Origin: an uncultured Porphyromonadaceae bacterium
GTDB lineage: Bacteria > Bacteroidota > Bacteroidia > Bacteroidales > Muribaculaceae
Reading direction: 5' to 3'
DNA: 64,000 nt
NCBI GenBank assembly: GCA_947649495.1
Contig: CANSRU010000001.1
Coordinates: 304,837-368,836, forward strand
In this document: one piece after another, positions 52,565-60,995 of the stretch
Layout of the letters: each line of letters starts with the position of its first letter
Position numbering within the stretch: position 1 is the first letter of the stretch
The notes under the pieces: model-generated
Databases searched by the model: none
The model's input: the letters and a program-made list of their open reading frames with translations, nothing else
Told to the model about the DNA's origin: nothing
Position numbers and translations under genes: made by a program

Positions 52565-52954
52565 ATGAAAGCAGGACGCAAACCTCAGGTGCTCACCGAA
52601 AAAGAGATGGTGATAATGAAACTGCTGTGGAACCACGGACCGATGTCTGTACGCCAGATGCTGGAACTGTATCCCGAACCGAAACCACATTTCAACACCG
52701 TGTCCACTCTTGTCAGGATACTGGAGGAGAAAGGACATGTGAGCCATACATCGCACGGCGGCGCTTACTGCTACCACCCGATAGCCCGGGAAGAGGACTT
52801 CCGCAACCGCTCACTGAGCGAACTCGTAAGCAATTTTTTCAATAACTCCTATAAAAATGCCGTATCGGCACTGGTGGAGGATGAAAAAATATCGGTGGAC
52901 GACCTCAAAGATATAATACGCCTCATCGAATCAAATTCCGAAAACCGACAATAA
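52565..52954 (+). CDS. blaI: BlaI/MecI/CopY family repressor
   Basis: A 129-residue winged-helix repressor: LTEKEMVIMKLLWNHGPMSVRQMLEL forms the first helices, and FNTVSTLVRILEEKGHVSHTSHG carries the recognition helix and wing. In the family, a partner membrane protease triggers loss of the repressor. It probably binds its own promoter at the three dyads upstream. The blaR1-type gene follows after 16 bases. No beta-lactamase is present in the window, so the pair may respond to another envelope signal. Confidence 0.92.
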   Translation: MKAGRKPQVLTEKEMVIMKLLWNHGPMSVRQMLELYPEPKPHFNTVSTLVRILEEKGHVSHTSHGGAYCYHPIAREEDFRNRSLSELVSNFFNNSYKNAVSALVEDEKISVDDLKDIIRLIESNSENRQ

Positions 52955-52970
52955 TATACACAACCACACT

Positions 52971-54680
52971 ATGGGACAACTATTGGCATACTCACTTTAC
53001 TCATCCATTGTACTGTCGTTGCTGTACCTGACCTACAAATGGATCATGGCACCTGAAAAGCAGATGCGACTCAACCGCACAGCCCTGTGGAGCATATATC
53101 TCGCATCGTTGGCAGCCATGCCAGCTGCAAAGATAATAGAGAGAACATGGCATACCATAGCCGCACAACCCAACGGCAGACTGACGATAGAATACATGAC
53201 GGCAGTGTTTGGCGAACCGGCAGCCGATGCCGGCAACTTAATATCCGCGACCACCATCGCCATCATTATATATATAATAGGTGTATTGGCAGTAACAGCC
53301 CACACACTGTGGTGCATAATGAAAATACATAGCATAGTGCGCGACAGCGAAACCGTGGAGAATGGCAACGGATACCGCGTAGTGATAACCCGACGCAACG
53401 ACATATCACCCTTCAGCTACATGCACACCATTGTAATGAACCGCGATGATTACGACAACTATGCCCCGATGATTCTACTGCACGAACGCAGCCATATAAA
53501 CCGCCACCACTGCATAGACCTGCTCGCAAGCCAGATAGTGTGCATACTTCAATGGTACAATCCGGCATCGTGGCTTATGCGCGAGGAATTCAGGACCATT
53601 CACGAATATCAGGCCGACGACACCGTGATTCGCTCCGGCACGGCAAACATAAAGGATTATCAGATGCTATTAATAAAAAAAGCTGTCGGCACACGATTTG
53701 CAGCCATGGCCAACAGCCTGAATCACAGTAAACTTAAAAAACGTATCACTATGATGTACAATTCCAAGACATCACGCCGCAGGCGCATGCGCTCTCTGGC
53801 GTTAGTACCGGCCCTTGCCATAGGCATAGCCGTAACAAATCTTCCGGCAGTGGCCTCGCTTCTGCAGGAAACATCCGAGGCCTCACTTAACTTTCCGGCT
53901 CACGAAGTTAGTGAAAATCCCGCTGCCGCACAACTCTCCGTCACTTCCACCCCCGCACCACAGACCGACAAGGTGCATCATGCAGCGGAAGTACAGCCTC
54001 AGTACCCCGGCGGACAGGAGGCAATGCTCAAGTTTATCGCAAACGAGATGGTATACCCCGCCGATGCCATAAAAAACAACCAGGAGGGACGGGTTGTGCT
54101 CCAGTTCGTGGTAGGAGCTGATGGAAAGGTGCGCGACATCAGTGTGATGCGCTCCGCCTCCCCGCTCCTCGATGCCGAAGCCATAAGAATCGTGTCGCAG
54201 CTATCGGGATTCACCGCCGGCACTATAGATGGCAAACCGGTGAGTGTCTACTACACGCTTCCCATCCAGTTCAAGCTTGAGAAAGACAACGCAAAGCCCA
54301 AAGCTGCCACGGCTACAAAAAATGACAAAAAAGACAAGGCTCCCCGCAGGCAGGTGGTTGAAGCGGTTGATGAGGCTCCGCAATATCCCGGCGGACAGAT
54401 GGCCATGATGGATTTCCTTATCAAGAACATGAAGTATCCGGAAAAGGCCATGAAAGACGGCACCGAAGGACGTGTGGTGGTGCAGTTCACTGTCGATACA
54501 AAAGGCAACGCCATAAACCCTCAGGTAATGCGGTCGGTAAGCCCCGAACTCGATACGGAGGCCATACGCATAGTCTCACTGCTCGAAGGCTTCACGCCGG
54601 GCAAAGTCAATGGTCAGCCGGCCAGCATCAACTACACCCTGCCTATATCATTCAAGCTGGAAAAGGATACTGAGGAATAG
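52971..54680 (+). CDS. BlaR1-type M56 peptidase with two TonB C-terminal domains
   Basis: A 569-residue integral-membrane metalloprotease. The M56 zinc motif HERSH is at residues 171-175 after two or three membrane helices, with EYQADD as the downstream ligand region and another helix near 275-295. Instead of a penicillin-binding sensor, the C-terminus holds two TonB C-terminal-like domains, each starting PQYPGGQ and running to (S/P)I.FKLEKD; the two copies are clear internal duplicates. It probably cleaves or signals to the adjacent repressor. The extracellular TonB-like domains suggest sensing in the periplasm, ligand unknown. Confidence 0.88.
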   Translation: MGQLLAYSLYSSIVLSLLYLTYKWIMAPEKQMRLNRTALWSIYLASLAAMPAAKIIERTWHTIAAQPNGRLTIEYMTAVFGEPAADAGNLISATTIAIIIYIIGVLAVTAHTLWCIMKIHSIVRDSETVENGNGYRVVITRRNDISPFSYMHTIVMNRDDYDNYAPMILLHERSHINRHHCIDLLASQIVCILQWYNPASWLMREEFRTIHEYQADDTVIRSGTANIKDYQMLLIKKAVGTRFAAMANSLNHSKLKKRITMMYNSKTSRRRRMRSLALVPALAIGIAVTNLPAVASLLQETSEASLNFPAHEVSENPAAAQLSVTSTPAPQTDKVHHAAEVQPQYPGGQEAMLKFIANEMVYPADAIKNNQEGRVVLQFVVGADGKVRDISVMRSASPLLDAEAIRIVSQLSGFTAGTIDGKPVSVYYTLPIQFKLEKDNAKPKAATATKNDKKDKAPRRQVVEAVDEAPQYPGGQMAMMDFLIKNMKYPEKAMKDGTEGRVVVQFTVDTKGNAINPQVMRSVSPELDTEAIRIVSLLEGFTPGKVNGQPASINYTLPISFKLEKDTEE

Positions 54681-54720
54681 GTAACAGACACACAATTTTT
54701 TCATACTATCTCCTGAAACA

Positions 54721-54755
54721 GCCGGGGCAGATTCCATTGCGGAATCTGCCCCGGC
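54721..54755 (+). terminator. Bidirectional hairpin between blaR1 and the GH92 operon
   Basis: A perfect 15-bp stem (54721-54735 with 54741-54755) with a 5-base loop lies between two converging genes. A T tract is lacking on both sides. Confidence 0.65.
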
Positions 54756-54778
54756 GCCATCATTGGATGAATGAATAT

Positions 54779-56956
54779 TTACTTGGCCGGACCCATCTCA
54801 AATACGAGTTCGCCGCCTTTCATTATATCATCGTGCATTATATACATCTTGTCGTAGTCCTTGCCGTTGAACTTCACGCCGCGTATATATTTGTTCTCGG
54901 GCGAATTATTCACAGCCTTAACCACAAACTTACCTCCGGGCACATCAAGCTCAGCCTTGTCAAACGCAGGAGTACCGAACCAGAACCGTCCGCTCGCCGG
55001 TTCAACCTGATAGAATCCGAGCGACGAAAGGATGTACCATGCCGACATCTGACCGGCATCCTCATTTCCGGCAAGTCCGTCCGGCTCCACTGTATAGAAC
55101 TCATCAAGCACCTGACGAATCTTGTCGGCCGCCTTGTCGGGCTGTCCGAGCATGGTATAGAAATATATTATATGGTGGCTCGGCTCATTGCCATGGGCAT
55201 ATTGGCCGATAAGACCAGAAATGTCGGGCGACACATCTGAACCGGTCAGTTCGGAGCTTGTCGAGAAAAGAGTATCGAGCTTGGCCACGGTAGCCTCCTT
55301 GGAACCGAAGAATTCCACAAGCCCCTCCAGATCCTGAGGTGCAAGCCATGTATACTGCCATGCGTTGCCCTCACAATAGTCGTCTGCGCGGTGCGTGGTT
55401 GAGTTAGGGTCAAAAGGTGTACGCCAGGAGCCATCAAGGAACTTGCCGCGCACAAAGCCGGTAGACTTGTCGAGATAATTACGGTAAGACCGGCTGCGTT
55501 CTGTAAACTTGCGCACATTTGCGGTATCGCCCATCGCCTCGGCAGCGCGTGCTATAGCTCCGTCGGCTATGGCATATTCCATATCGAAAGCTATCGATTC
55601 GTGCATGCTGTCGGAAGGGATGAATCCATACTTCTGACGAAGCGCGCCACCACGGGCAGTGTCGGCCGCGGTCACAAGCAAAGCCTTATAGGCACGGTCG
55701 CGGTCAACTCCGGGCTGATTCTTCACAATAGCGTCGGCCACTGCGATTATGCCGGGATTACCCACCATGCAGTCGGTCTCGTTGCCCCACAGATGCCACA
55801 CCGGCAGACGTCCCTGCTGTTCACCGATGTTAATCATCGTATTCACCATATCGGTGCTGCGTTCGGGATGCAGTATAGCCATCAAAGGCATCTGGGCACG
55901 GTAGGTGTCCCAAAGCGAGAAGATGGTATATTGAGGAGCATCGCTCTTATGTATTCCACCGTCGGCGCCACGATATTCGCCGGTTACATCGCTGAACGTG
56001 GCCGGTACTATCATTGTGTGATACAATGCGGTATAGAATTTCTTGCGTGCGTCGGCATCAGGAGTCTCGATCTTCACCTTGTTAAGTTCCTTGTTCCAAG
56101 CCTCTCCGGCAGCCTTGCGGGTGGCATCGAAATCCCATCCGGGCATCTCGGCGGCGAGATTGGCTTTCGCTCCCTCTACCGACACAGGCGATATGGCAAC
56201 CTTGACAAGTATCTGCTCGGCCGAATCGGTATCGAAGTTGACACGGCCAAACATGTTGTTCTCACCTTTAAGTTCAAACGACTTGAACGGCTTGGAGAAC
56301 TCAGCCGCGAAGAACAGCTTCTGGTCCTTGGCCCAGCCGGTGGAATGGCGGTAGCCCGTCAGACGGTTGTCGCCCTCGGCTTCCATAAAGGTCTCGGTGG
56401 GCTTATCCCAGCAACCGCCGTTGAGCAGGTCGAACACTATGGCCGCCGAATCTGACGCCGGGAATGTGTAGCGATGTACACCCACACGGTTGGTAGCCGT
56501 CATCTCGGCAAGAACGCCGTAGCGGGTGAGAGGAACTGAGTAATAGCCGGGTACGGCAACCTCCTTAGAGCGGTCGCCATACGACCACAGACCCGATGCA
56601 GGGTCGCTCTCTTCGCCACGGGCGTATGTCACTTCGCCCACCACCGGCATAACGGTCACATCGAAAAGGTCGCCTATGCCGGTGCCCTCGAGGTGCGTGT
56701 GCGAGAATCCTATCACAGTCGAGTCGCTGTCGTGGTAACCCGAGCACCAGTCCCATGACTGCGGAATGCTTGTCGGACCGAGCTGGACCATGCCGAAAGG
56801 AACCGCGGCACCTACAAACACATGGCCATGGCCTCCACTACCTATTTTAACATCGACAAAATCTGTCAATGTCTCCATCGGAGCCTCATCCTGCTTACTT
56901 GAACATGAGGCAAGAAGCAATGGAGCTCCAATCAGAAAAAGAGAAGCTAATTTCAT
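54779..56956 (-). CDS. GH92 family alpha-mannosidase, lipoprotein
   Basis: A 725-residue exported glycoside hydrolase, calcium-dependent and acting on alpha-mannosides such as N-glycans. The start at 56956 gives a lipoprotein signal (LLLASC, cysteine near 18), so it is membrane-anchored. Family motifs are VFVGAAVPFGMVQLGPTS, GFSHTHLEGTG, YTIFSLWDTYRAQMPLM, EGNAWQYTW and GNEDAGQMSAWYILSSLGFY. It is the second gene of a two-gene operon with another GH92 protein 14 bases upstream. The linkage specificity (1,2, 1,3 or 1,4) cannot be read from the sequence. Confidence 0.9.
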   Translation of the reverse strand: MKLASLFLIGAPLLLASCSSKQDEAPMETLTDFVDVKIGSGGHGHVFVGAAVPFGMVQLGPTSIPQSWDWCSGYHDSDSTVIGFSHTHLEGTGIGDLFDVTVMPVVGEVTYARGEESDPASGLWSYGDRSKEVAVPGYYSVPLTRYGVLAEMTATNRVGVHRYTFPASDSAAIVFDLLNGGCWDKPTETFMEAEGDNRLTGYRHSTGWAKDQKLFFAAEFSKPFKSFELKGENNMFGRVNFDTDSAEQILVKVAISPVSVEGAKANLAAEMPGWDFDATRKAAGEAWNKELNKVKIETPDADARKKFYTALYHTMIVPATFSDVTGEYRGADGGIHKSDAPQYTIFSLWDTYRAQMPLMAILHPERSTDMVNTMINIGEQQGRLPVWHLWGNETDCMVGNPGIIAVADAIVKNQPGVDRDRAYKALLVTAADTARGGALRQKYGFIPSDSMHESIAFDMEYAIADGAIARAAEAMGDTANVRKFTERSRSYRNYLDKSTGFVRGKFLDGSWRTPFDPNSTTHRADDYCEGNAWQYTWLAPQDLEGLVEFFGSKEATVAKLDTLFSTSSELTGSDVSPDISGLIGQYAHGNEPSHHIIYFYTMLGQPDKAADKIRQVLDEFYTVEPDGLAGNEDAGQMSAWYILSSLGFYQVEPASGRFWFGTPAFDKAELDVPGGKFVVKAVNNSPENKYIRGVKFNGKDYDKMYIMHDDIMKGGELVFEMGPAK

Positions 56957-56970
56957 TTTATACAAATTAT

Positions 56971-59232
56971 TTATTTATGATTATTTTTCAGTTTAAACTT
57001 CAGATTTCCACCCTGCATCAGCTCATCGTGGGATATACGGTACTTCTTGAGCTGCTTCCCGCCAAGCTCCATGCCGTCAATGAATATGGCATCAGGTGAT
57101 TCGCGCTCGGCCTCGATGGTCACAGTGCCCTGCGGTGTGTCTATCTCCACTGAGTCGAACACAGGCGACGTGAGAGTGTAGTAAGGTTCGCCGGGACAAT
57201 CGGGATAGAAACCCATCATAGACATCACTGCCCATGCCGACATCGTACCGGTATCGTCGTTGCCGGGAATACCGTCGGGCTTCGTTGTGAAATACTTGTC
57301 GAGCAAACGGCTCACCTCCTTCTGCGTGCGCCATTCCTCTCCGGCAAAACGGCTGAAAAGATATGGATAGGCTATGTCAGGTTCGTTGGCCGGGTCATAT
57401 AGTCCGGTATCCATCACCATCTGGAGCTTGTCGACAAACTTCTTCCTGCCACCCATCAGTTTTGCAAGGCCATCCACATCGTGCGGCACAAAGAAAGTAT
57501 AGTTCCAGGCGCTACCTTCGTGGAAACCGGGCACAGCCTCGAAATTCTCACCCGCACGCGGATTGAACGGGGTAAGGAAAGTGCCGTCCTGATTTATTGG
57601 ACGCAGGGTACCGCTCTCCTTCGAGTAATAATTCTTATATCCTTTGGAACGCTTGCGGAGTTCAGCTGCAAAATCTTTGTCGCCACGCTCCTCGGCAAGC
57701 CATGCGAGAGCATTGTCGGCAACATAATATTCCAGAGCGTGCGACACTGAGTTATCGCCCGAGTTGTCGCCCTGATGCACTCCGAGCGGCACATATCCCT
57801 TCTCAATATACGGGTCTATGTCGGGACGCATGGGATTGAACGCGCCGGGAGTGGTGGCCGATTTTTTCATTGCCGCATAAGCTGCATCCATATCGAAATC
57901 ACGCAATCCTTTGCGCCATGTATCCACAATGACAGGTATGGCCGGATCGCCCTCCATGGTGAATGTCTCGCGACCATAGAGTTCCCACTTGGGCAGCCAT
58001 CCCCATTCCTTCGACATATCTATCATTGAACGCACCATATCGAGCTGTCGTTCGGGATACACCATAGTCATAAGCTGGTGCACATTGCGGTAAGTGTCCC
58101 AAAGCGAGAACACGGTGTAACGGTCGTGGCCGTCACTGACCGTTCCGTCGCCGAAACTTTCCATCAGCGGATACTGACCGTTGACGTCGTTGAGCACATT
58201 AGGATGTATGAGCGCGTGGTAGAGGCCGGTATAGAACACCTCTTTTTGCTTGTCAGTACCGCCTTTCACACGTATGCGCCCCAGATCGTCGTTCCATGTT
58301 CCGTGGGCATTAGCGCGTATCTGGTCAAAAGTAAGTCCGGTCTGCTCCTTGTCGAGATTCTCGCGGGCATTGGCCATGGACACAAACGATACGCCCATGC
58401 GCACCTCCACCTGCTCGCCGGGTGAGAGATTATCGTATGTAAACCAATAGCCTATGTCGTCGCCCGACAGTTCGCGGCCATATTGAGTGTACAGTTTATA
58501 TGTGCCGTTGTCGGGGGTCCATTCAGCCTCCACCCCCTGCATTTCAGGCTGCATCTTCCAATAGCCTGACGCATCGGGTTTCTTGCTCACCCGCATAACA
58601 AAATAAATCGGGAACACCTTTTGCGGATTATAGCAGAAAGTGCCGAGCAGCTTCGAGCCCTCAATCTCGGTGTCGCTAACACGTCGCACCGAAGCTCCGC
58701 TCTCGTTGGTAAGCCCCTCGCCGAGGTTCAGCAATATATTGCCCTTGCCTCCGGGGAATGTGTATCGTTCGGCCGACGAACGCTTGGTGGCGGTAACTTC
58801 AGTGAAAATATCGTATTTGGCCAGACGGTTGGAATAATAGCCCGGTTCGGCCTTCTCCTCGCTGTAGTGCGAACCATACTTCTTATAGTCAGGCTCGAGG
58901 TCGCCTGTGGTGGCTATGGTGAGCAGCGAGCCGAGCTCGGGGCATCCCACTCCGCTGAGGGTTACATGGGCATAGCCGGTAAAGAACTTGTTGTGATACT
59001 CGTAAGGGGTGGACCACCAGCGGGCATCCTTGTCATAGACATTATCGGCCGAGCCCATCACATTGAAAGGCACCACCGACATCATGCCATTGGGCACTAT
59101 GGCACCCGGATTGGTGGTACCGAAATTGGTGGTACCGACAAACGGGTTTACCCATCGGGTATAATCTTCAGCCGCCGTCGCCGAAGCAGCCACGACCATC
59201 ATAGCCGCAGCTATCGAATGGATTTTCGACAT
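56971..59232 (-). CDS. GH92 family alpha-mannosidase, secreted
   Basis: A 753-residue second GH92 enzyme with an ordinary signal peptide (MSKIHSIAAAMMVVAASATA), so probably periplasmic. Motifs include WVNPFVGTTNFGTTNPGAIVPNGM, GYAHVTLSGVGCPELG, YTVFSLWDTYRNVHQLM, EGSAWNYTF and GNDDTGTMSAWAVMSMMGFY. It is clearly diverged from its operon partner, so the pair probably split mannosidic linkages or locations between them. The -7 box TATATTTG lies 51 bases upstream. Confidence 0.9.
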   Translation of the reverse strand: MSKIHSIAAAMMVVAASATAAEDYTRWVNPFVGTTNFGTTNPGAIVPNGMMSVVPFNVMGSADNVYDKDARWWSTPYEYHNKFFTGYAHVTLSGVGCPELGSLLTIATTGDLEPDYKKYGSHYSEEKAEPGYYSNRLAKYDIFTEVTATKRSSAERYTFPGGKGNILLNLGEGLTNESGASVRRVSDTEIEGSKLLGTFCYNPQKVFPIYFVMRVSKKPDASGYWKMQPEMQGVEAEWTPDNGTYKLYTQYGRELSGDDIGYWFTYDNLSPGEQVEVRMGVSFVSMANARENLDKEQTGLTFDQIRANAHGTWNDDLGRIRVKGGTDKQKEVFYTGLYHALIHPNVLNDVNGQYPLMESFGDGTVSDGHDRYTVFSLWDTYRNVHQLMTMVYPERQLDMVRSMIDMSKEWGWLPKWELYGRETFTMEGDPAIPVIVDTWRKGLRDFDMDAAYAAMKKSATTPGAFNPMRPDIDPYIEKGYVPLGVHQGDNSGDNSVSHALEYYVADNALAWLAEERGDKDFAAELRKRSKGYKNYYSKESGTLRPINQDGTFLTPFNPRAGENFEAVPGFHEGSAWNYTFFVPHDVDGLAKLMGGRKKFVDKLQMVMDTGLYDPANEPDIAYPYLFSRFAGEEWRTQKEVSRLLDKYFTTKPDGIPGNDDTGTMSAWAVMSMMGFYPDCPGEPYYTLTSPVFDSVEIDTPQGTVTIEAERESPDAIFIDGMELGGKQLKKYRISHDELMQGGNLKFKLKNNHK

Positions 59233-59283
59233 AAATGAAATAAAAGGTATTAGTTGATTTAATTTCGGTTATTATTCAGAATA

Positions 59284-59291
59284 CAAATATA
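59284..59291 (-). promoter_or_regulatory. -7 box of the GH92 operon
   Basis: TATATTTG on the minus strand, 51 bases before the start codon at 59232. Confidence 0.6.
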
Positions 59292-59383
59292 CTCACATTT
59301 ACTCACTGTCCACACACCATTTCGTATAATAATTTCAGGAACGGAAACCGAAAAAATACCCCATTTGCATTTATTAACAAATA

Positions 59384-59420
59384 GGGGGGGGGTAATAACC
59401 TGTTTTTTGATATATCTTTA
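59384..59420 (+). promoter_or_regulatory. G9 tract in the fucosidase promoter region
   Basis: Nine G residues (59384-59392) end 20 bases before TATCTTTA (59413-59420), an imperfect -7 box (last base A instead of G). The tract thus occupies the place of the -33 element. The start codon follows 35 bases later. Confidence 0.5.
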
Positions 59421-59455
59421 CATGCAAATAATTTTTTAACACAATTTATTATCGC

Positions 59456-60976
59456 ATGAATTTTACCATGAAACCATTGCTCGCGGCAGCAGCATGCGCC
59501 ATGTTCTTTTCAGCGGGAGCTGAAGAACTACAGATGGTATCGCAAAGCTACAGCTACCCCGACAATGAACCGGCACCGTGCCATCCGGTACCGACAGAAC
59601 GACAGTTGAAATGGCAAGAGACTGAATTTTACGCATTCTTCCACTACGGTATGAACACATATACCGGACTGGAATGGGGCAATGGAAACGAGAACCCGAG
59701 CACATTTGCACCCACGCAGTTACCCAATCCCAAACAATGGCTTGAAGCGGTAAAGGCTGCCGGAATGAAAGGCGGCATAGCTGTGGTGAAGCATCACGAC
59801 GGATTCTGTCTATGGCCTACCGCCACAACTGACCACAAATGTACGAACAGCAGCAATTCCTATGCCCAGCAGACCAACATTCCGCAGGCATTTGCCGAAG
59901 CTGCACGTGAACTTGACATGAAATACGGATTTTACGTATCGCCATGGGACCGCAACAGTGCATATTATGGAACCGACCGATATGTAAAGGACGTGTTTAT
60001 GAAACAATGCGACGAATTGGCACAGTACGGTTCAGACCAATTTGAAATGTGGTTTGACGGTGCAAATGGAGGCAGCGGATACTACGGAGGCGCCAACGAC
60101 AACCGCAGTGTTGACGAAGCCACCTACTACGATGTGCCTAACCTCCGCGACTATATCCATAAGATAGCCCCTATGTGCTTGATGTGGGGCGTGGGCGGTG
60201 AAGCCCGCTGGATAGGCAACGAGTCAGGTTATGCCGGCGAAACAAACTGGGCCATGATGGAACGCGGACACAGCTCCGAGATTTCATCGCGCAACTCCGG
60301 TCAGGAAGAGGGCTGGATATGGCTTCCGGGCGAAAGCGACGCCAAAGCCACCAGCGCCGGATGGTTCTGGCACAGCAACCAGTCGGACCTGTCGGCCGAA
60401 CGTCTTTTCCAAATGTATCTTGAGACTGTCGGACGCAATTCCACACTCATCCTCAACATTCCCCCTGACAAATCAGGCACTCTCCCCACAAGTTCAGTCA
60501 ATGTGCTGAAAAGCCTCGGTGAGATGCTCACCACCCGTCTGGGCACCGACCTTGCACGCAATGCCACCATCGAGGCCGACGCTTCGCGCAGCAACGGAGC
60601 ATCGCGCACCTACGATGCATCCAACATGATTGACGGAAATCCCGAAACATACTGGGCCACAGGCGATGGCGTGACCAATGCCACCATAACCCTCACTTGG
60701 GACGAGCCGCAGACCATACACTATGTATCGCTTATGGAATACATAGCCAAGGGACAGCGTGTCAAGAGCTTTACCATAGAAACAAGCGCCGATGGAGAGA
60801 ACTGGGAGGAACGTGCATCCGAAATTGCCCAGACCACCATAGGTTACAAGCGTATAATTCCCCTCAACGGAAGCACATCGGCAAGCTACACCAACGGTTA
60901 CACTGCCAAGGCGGTTAGAATCACCATCAACGACAGCCGCGCTTGCCCGCTGCTGAGCTCAGTTTCAGTTTACTAA
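59456..60976 (+). CDS. GH29 family alpha-L-fucosidase with C-terminal F5/8-type (CBM32-like) domain
   Basis: A 506-residue secreted retaining fucosidase. The signal peptide is at residues 1-22; an alternative start four codons later (59468) is equally good. The GH29 core has FYAFFHYGMNTYTGLEWG, VVKHHDGFCLWPT, YGFYVSPWDRN and the nucleophile aspartate near residue 201 in MWFDGANG. A discoidin-like domain (about residues 365-506, SNMIDGNPETYWATGDG... to the end) may bind galactose-type sugars. It could release fucose from mucin or host glycans to feed Fkp. The large gene downstream starts after 19 bases. Confidence 0.9.
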   Translation: MNFTMKPLLAAAACAMFFSAGAEELQMVSQSYSYPDNEPAPCHPVPTERQLKWQETEFYAFFHYGMNTYTGLEWGNGNENPSTFAPTQLPNPKQWLEAVKAAGMKGGIAVVKHHDGFCLWPTATTDHKCTNSSNSYAQQTNIPQAFAEAARELDMKYGFYVSPWDRNSAYYGTDRYVKDVFMKQCDELAQYGSDQFEMWFDGANGGSGYYGGANDNRSVDEATYYDVPNLRDYIHKIAPMCLMWGVGGEARWIGNESGYAGETNWAMMERGHSSEISSRNSGQEEGWIWLPGESDAKATSAGWFWHSNQSDLSAERLFQMYLETVGRNSTLILNIPPDKSGTLPTSSVNVLKSLGEMLTTRLGTDLARNATIEADASRSNGASRTYDASNMIDGNPETYWATGDGVTNATITLTWDEPQTIHYVSLMEYIAKGQRVKSFTIETSADGENWEERASEIAQTTIGYKRIIPLNGSTSASYTNGYTAKAVRITINDSRACPLLSSVSVY

Positions 60977-60995
60977 CCTGATCAATCCCAAACAG

